Shown piece by piece: positions 23,001-31,589 of a DNA stretch of 64,000 bases. The stretch spans positions 10,697,601 to 10,761,600 of the forward strand of contig JARUPZ010000009.1 in the NCBI GenBank assembly GCA_031213475.1, in the 5' to 3' direction. The stretch is from Nereocystis luetkeana (lineage: Eukaryota > Sar > Phaeophyceae > Laminariales > Laminariaceae). The notes under the pieces are model-generated. The model was given only the letters and a program-made list of their open reading frames with translations, ran no database searches and was not told the DNA's origin. The position numbers were made by a program, and so were the translations under genes. Each line of letters starts with the position of its first letter. Position 1 is the stretch's first letter.

Positions 23001-25982
23001 GGGTCTTGGTCATGGTGTTGTTTCTAGTCGCTGACACTGTTTTTCCGTGCTCACCCGCGTGCACGCGATAGGTCGACGAGTCTCCAGCGTGGCTTGTGAA
23101 GCTTGACCTGCTCTGGAAAAGTTGTACTCGTAGGGCCTGTTGTTGTCGTTGTTGGTGGGGGTGGTGGAGGTGTTATGGTTGTCAGTGTAGTGTTTAATTC
23201 GTTGCTATTGTCGGCGTTAATCGCTGGTCCTTGCGATTAGTCTGGTGGCATCCTGTTCCTTACGATGAGCTCGTCTGCACCCTACTTTTCCTAACTAGTT
23301 GCCTACAATCTGCGCTCCTTGCGATTAGTTTCCCGCTCCCGGCTTCTTCACGTTAGTTCGCCCGCACCCAGGTTCGTATAAATATGTTCGCCCGCAGCCC
23401 TGTTTACTGCCATGAGTAGGGGCGCACCTTCATACGAATGGTTCCTCCGCTCCCTTAGCGACCAGCTCGCACGCACTCGATGAAAAATAATTTATTCGCC
23501 CGCACCTGTTTCATACAGTTAGTTCGCCCCAACCCCCTGCTGCTTGCTCTTAGTTCTGCCGCACCCCTGTTTTTTTATAAAATTTCACCATTTTATATAA
23601 TAAATAAATAAATAATCCGTCAGCGGTGAGTTCGACTGATTAAATAGTTGATACTCAACTTTGCAAGCTGCGTAATACGTCTCGTCTATATCCAAAATTT
23701 TCACCGAATTTACAGATTGTATGATAAGCCGTTCGCGCGTATTTTATATGTATGTCCTTGTCAGCGATATAGGCAAGTTACTCCCCTGGATGCTACCCGG
23801 GTCAAGAGGAGAATTTACATAATCACTCTGGGCACTGATACTATTAATACTACTATATAACCCGGATAAGGGAGGGTAATACCCCTTTGCAACGTGTTGA
23901 AACCATTTTATTCGTTTGTCAATTTTAGTTCGTTTGTACCCCTCTTACGATTAGTTCGCCCACACGCCCGCTTTTTTCGAAACCTTCACCAGCACGAACA
24001 TCATGCTTGCCAAATAAATACAGTTTTGCTTGTCGTTGTCTGACGATGTTCGGTGCGTCGTGGTTGTGCGCCTCCTGTTTTATTCTTCTGCACTTCCACC
24101 AATCGTTTTCAACACTTCACTTACTCGACTGACTCGAGGCCCTCGTGCATCAGGGAGATCCGGAAAATCAAGCCCCGATAACACCCCCCACCATTTCATG
24201 CGTAATCCGCTACAACGAAGGAAGGGCTGGAACAGCTGAACACTAGAACAGCACCACCACGATGGACGGGAACGTGACGGACGCTTTTAATATATATTTA
24301 TACTCCAACGCTCCTAACAGCTTCATCCTGAGTGGAAGAATACAATGGCACCACAACTCTAGACTACATCACTAGAAGTTACTATTAATATCACGGGGGC
24401 CCATAGTAGATAGGACCATAAATTGTTTGTTCAAAATATGTAAATATATAGTTTTTTGCGTTTACCGTAGGTCCTATTTACTAGGTAGGGTCTCCCGCAA
24501 TACTATTTATATCTCAAGCAGAACAGAATGTTAAAACCTACCGGTATATATACTATTAATAAGAACGAAATTATTGAAAATATGTGCGGGCTTACTTTAT
24601 TCGTACAGAAATCCCGCACCACTTGTTTTAGTTTTCGTTTTGACTCGGGGGGGCGCTGTGGGGTGTCGTTTTCTGTTTTTATCGTATATCCTCGTAGGCG
24701 CTTCCTGTATTGTTGTTGTTTTTGTCTTGCATCCGGCGTTGTCCAGCGCGTAGGCCAACCCAAGTATCAGTTGAACGCAACTGCATTTTTGACCCGTTTT
24801 ACGATAGAGGTAGCACATTTCCGCTATTTTGTTTCTGGAAGACGGGGTTCCTTGATCCCATGTCGTCGGAATGCCAAAATTGATTCGGAAAAAAGACGTT
24901 TTGTAGACTTGGGCCATGGGATTATTCGCCGCGATGCATTTTGATTCTTGCTGAAGCCAGTTTTCGGGTGAGGTATGGAGCTCCTCAAGTGAGGAGCCTC
25001 AGAAAAATTAGGGTGAGCCTCTATCGTAAAACGCCTCTTTTAGCATCGATTGTGTTCTGCATCTCACACAGCTGTGGCACAGAACGGTCTTCTGCCATGA
25101 ATCCGGGATTTTGACCCGGGCTTGGGTTGAAACATCGATAGGGTTTGTCCGCACTCCGCACTATAACTTTCGCGCAACAACAGTAGGCCACCCGTGCAAA
25201 AAACTTGGGAGTTAAGAATTTCAGGCTGAGAGGGAATTTTTGTGTTTTGTTTTTTAAAATCTACAACCGAGCGTTTGTCATCAGACAGGAACGCCACTTT
25301 ACATCCTCTGTAATATCCCCTAAACGCCCATGTTCAACGATGTGACACCACAAAAAGGCCGCGAGCTTCAGGTATACTAGGGAATCCTCGGCTGCTGCCG
25401 CGCACTACACACCCGTTCCCGAACGTTTTATTTCCCCGGGATTTGCCAGCTGGGTTTCCCGTGGGGGTGCTCTTGACGACAGAAGGGGCGTTATTATGCA
25501 AGCCAACAACAACGCCCATTTGCCGTTTCTTATTTTCGGTTGTTTTTCAGATTCCGGCGTGTCTGAGCGCAAAGACCCCAGACGATTGTCCCGCCAAGCA
25601 GGCGGGAAAATTCTGCAGCCCGGATCGATCCGGAATATTCCGCGTGGTCGGAACCAAGGCCGCCATCGTGCTCCACGTGGGACACGACGTGCAGAACGCC
25701 ATGTCCTGCATGATCCAAGCAGATGGGTTGCTGATGGGATGCAGCACGTTCGGCCAGGTTGCTGGGCTCCTTACCAGGGGGATATCGTTCTTCTCGCAGC
25801 ACTGCAGCGGGCAAATGACTCCCGCGCAGTACAAGGTCATCCCTCCGTTAGCGATCGCTGAGCGCGGGCGCATGTGGGTGCCGGTGGAGGGCTCCTGGCG
25901 CGACCCGGTGTTGGCTTCCATGGGTCCCCTGCGCGGTGCTCTCCGAACACTGCTGAAAATCAGAGGCACGTGGACAGAGTAG
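16218..25982 (+). CDS. Putative type II membrane fucosyltransferase-like glycosyltransferase (4 exons)
   Basis: My model joins 16218-17093, 19771-20075, 22339-22609 and 25551-25982, giving about 627 residues from the first ATG or 609 from the ATG at 16272. What is seen: a basic N-terminus followed by a hydrophobic stretch (about residues 35-53 from the first ATG), a long Ser-rich stem, a WVFAEEMGCDWVTPDWGK block, a HVRMGD motif in exon 3, and a C-terminal ADGLLMGCSTFGQVAGLL segment in exon 4. What is known: Golgi sugar transferases are type II proteins with a stem, and an H-x-R-x-G-D-type motif followed near the C-terminus by a Ser/Thr-Phe motif in a nucleotide-sugar fold is the pattern of alpha-1,6- and O-fucosyltransferases. 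What is inferred: a Golgi-acting fucosyltransferase, perhaps in cell-wall fucan or glycoprotein synthesis. All introns exceed 2 kb and carry MITEs. The exact family is uncertain. Confidence 0.7.
16520..16580. repeat. In-frame (TCA)n microsatellite encoding poly-Ser
   Basis: A nearly pure TCA/ATC run inside exon 1 gives about 20 consecutive Ser codons with a few Leu codons at the edges. Antisense ORFs (poly-Asp, poly-Met) across it are artefacts. Confidence 0.9.
17265..17814. other. Intron 1, first part
   Basis: Non-coding; the phrase CCAGAATTTTCAGA and variants occur several times at 17320-17400. I see no exon. Confidence 0.5.
17815..18050 (+). mobile_element. MITE family A, copy 4 (in intron 1)
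   Basis: The core and right end (aacctctatcgtagaacgc) are well kept and the left end is degraded. Confidence 0.88.
18290..18533 (+). mobile_element. MITE family A, copy 5 (in intron 1)
   Basis: The left end is altered (ccttagaggcagcacattcc) and the right end reads aacctttaacgtagaacg. It lies ~240 bp downstream of copy 4 in the same orientation. Confidence 0.88.
18860..19040 (+). other. Possible unassigned coding segment in intron 1
   Basis: One frame (part of ORF 18814-19140) reads protein-like, with alternating acidic and basic residues (ALRERSNWVFRKVTRGSDIK). AG dinucleotides at 18865 and 18885 could serve as acceptors. I cannot place it in the transferase without breaking phase, so it may be a skipped exon, a pseudo-exon or chance. 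Confidence 0.25.
19331..19562 (+). mobile_element. MITE family A, copy 6 (in intron 1)
   Basis: The left end is gcgttgtacgatagaggtag. The right end carries a small GATG duplication before gtagaacgcctc. Confidence 0.9.
19771..20075 (+). CDS. Exon 2 of the glycosyltransferase gene
   Basis: The acceptor is tatgtccccag and the donor ccgtg|gtaatt, leaving a split Trp codon (TG/G). It is 305 bp long and phase compatible on both sides. It encodes an Arg-rich segment with FLTRNVWPSRADQIDLR near the start and a helical REARDNFHVHPRPW end. In HVRxGD transferases such a helix lies just before the donor-binding strand supplied by exon 3. Confidence 0.65.
20080..21284. other. Intron 2, first part
   Basis: No exon or known repeat recognised. 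ORFs at 20472-20798 - and 20513-20761 - overlap in different frames and have no motif. Confidence 0.45.
21285..21450 (-). repeat. Dispersed repeat H, two tandem inverted copies
   Basis: Two successive copies (CCATAGACTCTCGGATCC... and CCATAGACCCTCGCATCC..., both ending in TACAATGC) match 6828-6935 in reverse orientation. Confidence 0.65.
21497..21585. mobile_element. MITE family C, copy 2 (in intron 2)
   Basis: The left arm TTAGAACCGCAGTCCCGTTT pairs with the right arm AAACGGGACTGCAGTTCTAA across a short AT-rich loop. It is one of the cleanest copies. Confidence 0.88.
22339..22609 (+). CDS. Exon 3 of the glycosyltransferase gene (HVRxGD exon)
   Basis: The acceptor is ggtatatag and the donor gatcag|gtttgg. 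It is 271 bp long, completes the split Trp codon and ends in phase 0. HVRMGD is encoded at 22394-22411, preceded by the hydrophobic strand LNIAL. Further on come FHVFSETVLPCPS and a FDEFWTWPVELDQ end. In fucosyltransferases of this fold the Arg of HxRxGD contacts GDP-fucose; that role is inferred here. Confidence 0.75.
22690..22970. repeat. Hexanucleotide-type repeat (TTCTTG)n
   Basis: About 280 bp of TTCTTG, TTCTTA and related units. The Leu/Val-rich ORF on + and the Lys/Asn-rich ORF on - are artefacts. It starts ~80 bp after exon 3 and separates exon 3 from its broken duplicate. Confidence 0.92.
23028..23112 (+). pseudogene. Broken duplicate of the end of exon 3
   Basis: The translation reads a DTVFPCSPA segment, an in-frame stop, then a block corresponding to FDEFWTWPVELDQVWKS, including the DNA phrase CTGGAAAAG. 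It matches the last ~25 codons of exon 3 and the first intron bases, so the duplication included the splice donor region. It is likely a relic of unequal exchange at the flanking repeat. Confidence 0.7.
23225..23575. repeat. Minisatellite of ~30-bp units (TTAGTTCGCCCGCACC)
   Basis: About ten diverged units with a common TTAGTTCGCCCGCACCC core. One or two further units occur at 23925-23975, after an intervening copy of repeat F, so the array was probably split by that insertion. Confidence 0.7.
23630..23870 (+). repeat. Repeat F, solitary copy
   Basis: Contains GATACTCAACTTTGCAAGCTGCGT and a CTCCCCTGGATGCTACC block, which also form the terminal arms of the foldback element at 42.9-44.2 kb. 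It is probably a solo end or short derivative of that element. Confidence 0.65.
24391..24500. mobile_element. MITE family B, copy 4 (in intron 3)
   Basis: The ends are TCACGGGGGCCCATAGTA and TCTCCCGCAA, with a partial internal GATAGGACC/GGTCCTATTT pair. Confidence 0.8.
24796..25037 (+). mobile_element. MITE family A, copy 7 (in intron 3)
   Basis: Both ends are recognisable (ttttacgatagaggtagcac and gcctctatcgtaaaacgcct) and symmetrical, including matching TTTT/AAAA variants. That symmetry suggests a subfamily. Confidence 0.92.
25038..25550. other. Intron 3, last part
   Basis: The stretch ends at a strong acceptor, with polypyrimidine gttgtttttcag at 25539-25550. No other feature seen. Confidence 0.5.
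25551..25982 (+). CDS. Exon 4 (last) of the glycosyltransferase gene
   Basis: 432 bp, phase 0, ending at TAG 25980-25982. Cys-rich start (four Cys in about 25 residues), then the hydrophobic strand AAIVLHVG, then ADGLLMGCSTFGQVAGLLTR. The last resembles the C-terminal donor-site segment of fucosyltransferases in which an acidic residue and a Ser/Thr-(Ser/Thr)-Phe motif face the nucleotide sugar. A VEGSWRDPVL motif near the end is repeated in the broken duplicate downstream. Confidence 0.72.
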   Translation: MPACLSAKTPDDCPAKQAGKFCSPDRSGIFRVVGTKAAIVLHVGHDVQNAMSCMIQADGLLMGCSTFGQVAGLLTRGISFFSQHCSGQMTPAQYKVIPPLAIAERGRMWVPVEGSWRDPVLASMGPLRGALRTLLKIRGTWTE

Positions 25983-26106
25983 AGCGGCACGTCTACCTCA
26001 AATTGTGGTTGCGGTTGTGGTTGCTGTTGTTGCTGATGATGCCGGTTTTATCGTTGTTTTGTGGTTGTTGTAACCGTATGTATGTGGAGAATTCAGTCAT
26101 TTTCAT

Positions 26107-26460
26107 GTGGCGGCAGTGCATCATTGCCGCAGCATACCGGGCCTCTGTAGGTGTAGCCAGGCTGTGGTCCACACGGGAGAGGATGACGTTGTTCTTCAGG
26201 CAGTGAACGTAGCGGGGATACTGTACAGTACCCCCTCGGTCGCAATACAAGAGTGCTTTGGCGACAGCAGGAGCGCGGTTGTCTTTAAGCGGCTGCCCGT
26301 GGAGGGCTCTTGGCGGGACCCGGTATTGGGTACGATGGGCTCCTTGTGCCCTGCTCTCACAACGCTTCATATCACCAGAGGTACGAGTACACCGTACGTA
26401 GCAATTGCGGCGTATTCACCTGTTGCGACACTGCTTGAGATCAGAGATTCACCACAGTAG
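26107..26460 (+). pseudogene. Broken duplicate of exon 4
   Basis: The part at 26270-26390 encodes LPVEGSWRDPVLGTMG followed by a tail ending in ITRGT, clearly homologous to the end of exon 4 (VPVEGSWRDPVLASMG...IRGT). Upstream homology is patchy. It begins only ~125 bp after the real stop codon. Its DNA identity is moderate, so it is not a recent copy. It could be transcribed as an alternative last exon, but no acceptor is convincing. Confidence 0.7.
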
Positions 26461-26558
26461 CACAATAGTAGTGCTGCAATATCTTAATGCAGATTTCTTC
26501 TTCCGAGGCCGCGCCGGCCAACTTATACTCCTGTGGGTTTGGCTTTATGACGCGTTTA

Positions 26559-26663
26559 TTACGGGGGACCATAGTAAATAGGACCAAATATTGTTAGTAA
26601 AAATAGCGAAATATGCGAGTTTTTGAGCGCACCGTAGGTCCTATTTAATATGGTTCTCCGTAA
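26559..26663. mobile_element. MITE family B, copy 5
   Basis: TTACGGGGGACCATAG and the inverse TGGTTCTCCGTAA, flanked by TA on each side (26557-26558 and 26664-26665). Confidence 0.9.
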
Positions 26664-26699
26664 TAATAATAGTACTTTTTTCCCTTTCCGCAGAAGCTA

Positions 26700-27015
26700 C
26701 GGTACGCACCTGATACATGTATGCTATTTCAACCTCCCGAACCAAACCTGTAGATTCACCAGAAAAGTTGTTGGGAAATCCTACAGCAGTGACTTTCACC
26801 CCGACCCTGTTTTGACCTTGTACCAGTAGATCACCGACAAGTACGCCTCGTTGTGTTTTCATCCCCGTAAAGCTGTCCCTTAGTTGATATTTCTGCCCCC
26901 CCTGACACGCAGAGCAACGTTGCGGCGCTCGTACTTTGCAGAACACGGGGCTCCGTAAGAGGAGTTGCACCGGCCGACATGCGAGTCGTTGGCATTGCCG
27001 TCGAATTTCAAAGTT
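26700..27015 (-). other. Possible minus-strand exon
   Basis: One frame (ORF 26641-27021 -) reads protein-like, with a CSACQGG motif and a balanced composition up to VEIAYMYQ. There a donor-like cag|gtgcgt occurs on the minus strand. I recognise no family and see no partner exon, so it may be a fragment of an unknown gene. Confidence 0.3.
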
Positions 27016-28195
27016 AAACACACGTCGGTGGCGCGAGAAACCTATACCAGGTACGTATGTGGTTCAACTTGATCACTCTTAATAATAGCTGTCGGTAATA
27101 ATGATGAGAAAATTCATGCACGGGTTATGGGGTTGGCACGAGCATGGGTGAAGGGCTCTCGTAGCTCTCCTCTTGGTCAAGATAATATCAGAAGCTCAGA
27201 TATAAAGATGACGTGAGAGATAGATATATGAACGTTTCCCACAACAGGGAGGGGACGATGGGATGGGAGTTGGGGAAGAAAATGTAGTGATCGAAAACGC
27301 CCCCCTTCCTCCAGCCTCGTTTCCTTGTTCTACCGTAAAAACAATGACGCTCGCATGCCATAGCGGCCATAATTTCTCATGCCACTCTAGCGGTTTCCGA
27401 TCCGCCCACAAGTACGGGAACATCATGCCATATTATATGCGCATGTTGCGCCGTCATATACATCATACATGTCACAACGCAAAAAGCCCCTACTATTCTC
27501 TTATTAAAATGCCCAATCGAAGTATCATATTAATAGGTTGCCCACACCTGGTTGGCGTGTACGTACGTAACGCATCAAAGTGACCGACTGATATTATATA
27601 TATGTGGTAAATACGAGGCTGCTTCGCATATTGTGCGACTCAAGTTGAGGCGCCAGTTCAATATTGCCGTTGACGGACTTTCCATAAAACGCGCTAAAAC
27701 CACAGATGATTGGCCCTGGAACGCACGGTGCCACAATGGTGTGGGGATGTGGTCCCGCAGAACCCCCGCGGAACCCCCGCCGGACAGACATCTGTACGAG
27801 CTGTTGTTGTTCTCACAACAACTTATCGCCGCAATACAATGCAGTCCGTGGTCGCAGGGCAGGCCCCAATAACTCTTAAGTGGAAGAAATACCTCGGTAA
27901 AACAATAAAGCAAGCAAAGGGTAGTACACATGATAACTGAAGCGCATCCACACCTCCTCAGACAACACATAAAAAAGGAGGTCAGCGCACGTACGTATCA
28001 GATACATGCTGGACGCTGTACAAGTCGCCATAGAAGCCGAGAAGACCTCATACTACCCGATAAAAAAAACAGGATGGAAATAACAATTCGACGACGAAAC
28101 ATCCAAATCAAAATCGACGAAAGCACACATCCCAAAGGGAAGAGAAAGAAAAAAGTTCAAGTCAGGCAAGGTATCATTTTTTTTTTTTTTTTAAT
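27016..28195. other. Unassigned stretch
   Basis: Several overlapping ORFs on both strands (27263-27583 +, 27552-27872 +, 27575-27970 -) show no motif. A 17-T run lies at 28175-28192. Confidence 0.4.
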
Positions 28196-28199
28196 CATC

Positions 28200-28507
28200 A
28201 CTTTCACTTTCCAGCTTAACTCGTAGGAGGTTTTACCCTCGACGACGTTCTGGACAAGCCGTGGTCACAGGTGTCTACCCTTCTCCCCCCCGGTACGTGC
28301 CTTTATTTTTTGTCGCGCATAGGGTTCAGCATTCCCCCTGCTCGTCGATTTTCATCGAGTGTAGCTAACTCACTCTCTCGCGCTTTCCGCTAACCAATTT
28401 ATTTCATTCAAGAAAAAGCCTTTCCGAGCATGCACTCGGTGAGGCTTGAACCCACGAATTGATCTTGATAGGCACGCGGACCACCTACCAAGCCACCGGG
28501 GACGCCG
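28200..28507 (-). mobile_element. tRNA-derived SINE, copy 1
   Basis: Read on the minus strand, the element starts near 28507 with an A-box-like TGGCTTGGTAGGTGG and has a good B box (GGTTCAAGCCTC) about 40 bp later. A body of ~220 bp follows and is shared with 48885-49160. The spacing fits an RNA polymerase III promoter. The anticodon arm is not well paired, so it is a SINE head rather than a tRNA gene. Confidence 0.75.
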
Positions 28508-29160
28508 GAGCTAATATAAAGCAAGAAACCAAGAAAGGAAGCACACAAGAGAATGCGCAGGTTGCAGGCTCGCACGCTACGCGAGGGGTTTAGAACAGAG
28601 ATAAAAACAAAAACAAAAAAGCATACGCAAACCGCCACTAAGAACACCAGGGAAGCAAAAAAGAGACTAACTAGCAGACAAAAAAACAAAAAGGGAGACG
28701 AAGCAACGCAAAAAACAAAAGCAGATGGCAGCAAAAAGCAAAAACGCAAAAAGTAAGATACAAACAGAGACAGGTACAAACGGGAAAGAAGGAAAGATGA
28801 AAAGAAGGGACAAAAAAGAGACAACCACGGGCGGGGGAGAAATAAAAAACGAAAGGCAGGCACTGGAGCATACAGACTCGCAAAGTTGCCCAGGTGGCAC
28901 CATGCTAGTTACTTGGGTCCCAAAGAAGGGAGCGCATCATGATGATGATGGACATACCCACGTTTCAGTCTGTTGGGCAGACCTCCCGCCCTCCTCCGCC
29001 CCCCTTTCCCCCTCGTCCCCCTTTCGCCCCCCCCCTCTTCCCTGCCATTCTGCGCACGTGTGTTGACGTCAACGGTTGTGGTCGTGGTTGCATCCATCCT
29101 GCGCCGTTCTCCTGATGCCTCCTTCTTATCTTTATGCCATTTCAGCATGAAAACCTGGGC
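28508..29160. other. Purine-rich low-complexity stretch
   Basis: A/G-rich on the plus strand (28590-28860), which creates a Lys/Thr-rich ORF on + and a Phe/Ser-rich ORF on -. Then C-rich at 28980-29045. I see no gene. Confidence 0.5.
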
Positions 29161-29162
29161 TT

Positions 29163-29384
29163 TTGTTTGCGGGCTTTGTGACACGCATGGGAGAGGAGCG
29201 TCTGCCGAAGAGGGCGATGTTTGGGGAGATGGTTGGGGGTAAGGGTTACCCCGGAGGACAGGAGTGGGACTGGATGAGGTACCTTGAGGAAGACCTCAAG
29301 GAGTTCGGCATCAAGCTCGAAGGGTGGCGCGAGACAGCACAGAAAGCCGGCACATGGTTCCGACGGGTCGAGGAAGGGACGTAG
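29163..29384 (+). pseudogene. LINE ORF2 C-terminal fragment
   Basis: The translation contains RLPKRAMFGEMVGGKGYPGG, then WMRYLEEDLKEFGI and a GTWFRRVEE end. This matches in pattern the post-reverse-transcriptase tail of the LINE at 54.96-55.75 kb (VMFGTMAGGENPG..., WAQCLADDLRVF, GKWYRG). It is a different subfamily from that copy. The RT core is absent. Confidence 0.75.
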
Positions 29385-29490
29385 GTTTTCGGGCTCGAAG
29401 TAACGCAGCCGTAGAGCAACGTTTCGATCACCTCGGCTCTCAGCATTCGCACCTTCAGGCGTAGGCGCACACCCGGGCGGTCATAGACGA
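29385..29490 (-). pseudogene. LINE fragment in opposite orientation
   Basis: The minus-strand translation has LKVRMLRAEVIETLLYGCVT, the same block as in the LINE at 55.08 kb. It lies head-to-head against the tail fragment at 29163-29384, so two parts of similar LINEs have been joined in inverted order. Confidence 0.75.
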
Positions 29491-29494
29491 GGAA

Positions 29495-29960
29495 GATGCA
29501 TGGATAAGTGACAAGTGAATATAAAAAAAAGCCAAGAGAAAAACTAACACGGAGTATGTCAAGAAAAACCGAAAACCCGGCCTCCAACTCGGGAAAAGTG
29601 TCCTGTGCCACAAATGAGTGGCCCGATTACCCAGACCAGCCCCGACACTGACCGGGGGGGGGGGGGGGGGGGGTAGGCAGGACCAAATGCGCTACAACCA
29701 TTCCCGACCAAAGCCGAAAAACAAACAAACCAAAAAAACAGCCCAGGAACACACCTGCCAGAAAAACCCCGACCCGAAAACTCGGAAAGTGTCAACAAGC
29801 AGAAACACCACCCACCAAATTCCGTCTCGAAAGGGATGCGTGGTCAACGGCCAAACGATTAAGGCAAACAACAAATCAGTACGCCCCCCCCGGAAAAAAA
29901 TCCAGGGAATCGTTAAGAGAAAACATATCGAGTGCAGCGAAGAGGGAGTACATTTACGTA
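29495..29960 (+). mobile_element. LTR family D, segment b (rearranged)
   Basis: Homologous to 50740-51110. Shared phrases are GTCCTGTGCCACAAATGAGTGG, CCCAGACCAGCCC and ACAGCCCAGGAACAC. It contains a 21-base G-run at 29652-29673. It is direct relative to 50.7 kb, while the neighbouring segment a is inverted. Confidence 0.75.
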
Positions 29961-30061
29961 GCATGGTACGTACTGTAGGACGTTGCTTGACAAATTCCCC
30001 TTGGTGTTTATTTTATACTTGGTACGAACTACTCGCTTCGGGTGGTATAATCGCGGGTGCT

Positions 30062-30680
30062 ATGGCGATGATTTTTCTTTTCAATGTCTTCCTACCCCTC
30101 AAGGCTGGGTCTTCCTTTCATTAGTTTTCTATTACGGGGGGCCATAGTTAACAGGACCTATGGTATACATAAACATCTATATGTTTACCCATTTCTACTG
30201 ACAATATTTGTTCCTGTTAACTATGGCCCCCCGTAAATACGTACTTTGCCGGCTTCGTTGCCTTGCCGTTCAGAGGTGTGGGAGTGGGTTTTGAGGAGTC
30301 GCATCTTCGACTCATATTCTAGTTCTTGGAGTCGGGGTTTCCATGATTTTCCCATAATTCTGCATGTACGGCTCATCAGAGTGGGCTAGTATTATGATAC
30401 TGCTTTGTCTGAGGTTAAGCCCGGTAATTACCTGTGTTCTGGCACTGGGATCGTATTTGTAGTACTTGGAAGGCGTATCTTAATCGGAAAACCAGGGGTT
30501 TTCCAGAGAGGCACGAGCGCGGTCTCAGTCTCCGTCGTGCACGAAAGGAATAAAGCTGCTCTTCCATCTCTAAGCAAACAACACATGTGAACACCAACGA
30601 GGACCGGCTTAATAGGCAGACCTGATCAGGGGTACAAATTGTCCCGCTGTCCATGACCTTAACACCTTCCACATACCACG
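30062..30680 (-). mobile_element. LTR family D, segment a (inverted, split by MITE B)
   Basis: The reverse complement matches 50231-50725 over its whole length, including the GGGACA start, the CGTGCACGACG block and the GGAAGGCGTAGCCTTAAGGGG end. MITE B copy 6 interrupts it between the AAGTAC phrase and the rest, so the MITE arrived later. Confidence 0.82.
30132..30236. mobile_element. MITE family B, copy 6 (inside an LTR)
   Basis: TTACGGGGGGCCATAGTTAA and the inverse TTAACTATGGCCCCCCGTAA are a near-perfect pair. Inserted in LTR family D. Confidence 0.95.
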
Positions 30681-31430
30681 CATGACCTTAACACCTTCCA
30701 CATACCACGTACAGAGGGATGACATTTAATTCCCAAGGTCGGAGTGTTTCTTACAGCTTTCGTCTCTGAGGCGTTGTACGGGTTGAAACATGCGTCCAGG
30801 TGAGCTTGCAGTAGCACCTTTGAAAGCTGCTGTGAAAGTAGCCTTCCTCGAACCTATGTTATGGTGCCTTGGTTCGGGAGCGACGACGTTTTCTGTAAGA
30901 CCGCCACTTTCCTACCGCTAGAAGCCATAAGCTACAAATAGCATGGCTTCTTCTGAATTTTGTTATTCATAGTTGTCTTTGCTCGCATTTCCGACGTCAA
31001 TACAAGCAACTAATCGGGCGCGGCTGTTCAAGACAGTCATCGCAGCAATAGCAGAAGAATAATACTTTATTTACACTTCTAGCCGTGCTACGGTGGGGAG
31101 GGGGTACGGTTTGGCCCAGGCATCTCGAACAGGTGGAGAAGCTCGCGTAGGCCGTAGTACGCGGAAGGAAGAGAGTCCCCCTTACCGACCCCGGCGTAAT
31201 ACGAAAGGGCAACGCAATCGCGAAGAATTCGAGGCAGCTTTATTCTAAGCCCGTTTCAGCATACTGAATCTGGGATCTGGGAATCTCGAAGATCGAGTTA
31301 AAAAAACACGTACGCACGACGTTTCCTCCACGAAACCCCTTGTTGAAGTGTGAGACTTCGTTTGTGCATCAGTATCTAATTGGTGCACAAGTTGCATGCA
31401 AGCTTGTGATAATATCGCCCCCCACAGGGG
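30681..31430. other. Unassigned stretch
   Basis: A short direct duplication at 30656-30710 (catgaccttaacaccttcca twice). Otherwise nothing recognised. Confidence 0.45.
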
Positions 31431-31435
31431 GGGCG

Positions 31436-31585
31436 GCGAGATTCCAGATTCCAGATTCAAGATCCCCGATTCCAGATTCCAGATTCCAGATTCCAGACTC
31501 CAGATTTCAGATTCCAGATTCCAGATTCCAGATACCAGATACCAGATTCCAGATTCCAGATTCCAGGTTCCAGATTCCGATTTTC
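31436..31585. repeat. Heptanucleotide tandem repeat (GATTCCA)n
   Basis: About 20 units, mostly perfect. The plus strand codes PDSRFQI-type repeats and the minus strand LESGIWN-type repeats in all open frames, so the ORFs are not evidence of a gene. Confidence 0.95.
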
Positions 31586-31589
31586 GGGT

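Noticed and set aside
22685-23071. Val/Leu-rich 128-codon ORF
   Set aside because: Translation of the (TTCTTG)n repeat; only its last codons matter, as part of the exon 3 duplicate.
28408-28903. Hydrophobic membrane protein on the minus strand (Phe/Ser/Leu-rich ORFs)
   Set aside because: Two or three overlapping frames give similar hydrophobic strings, as expected from purine-rich DNA on the other strand.
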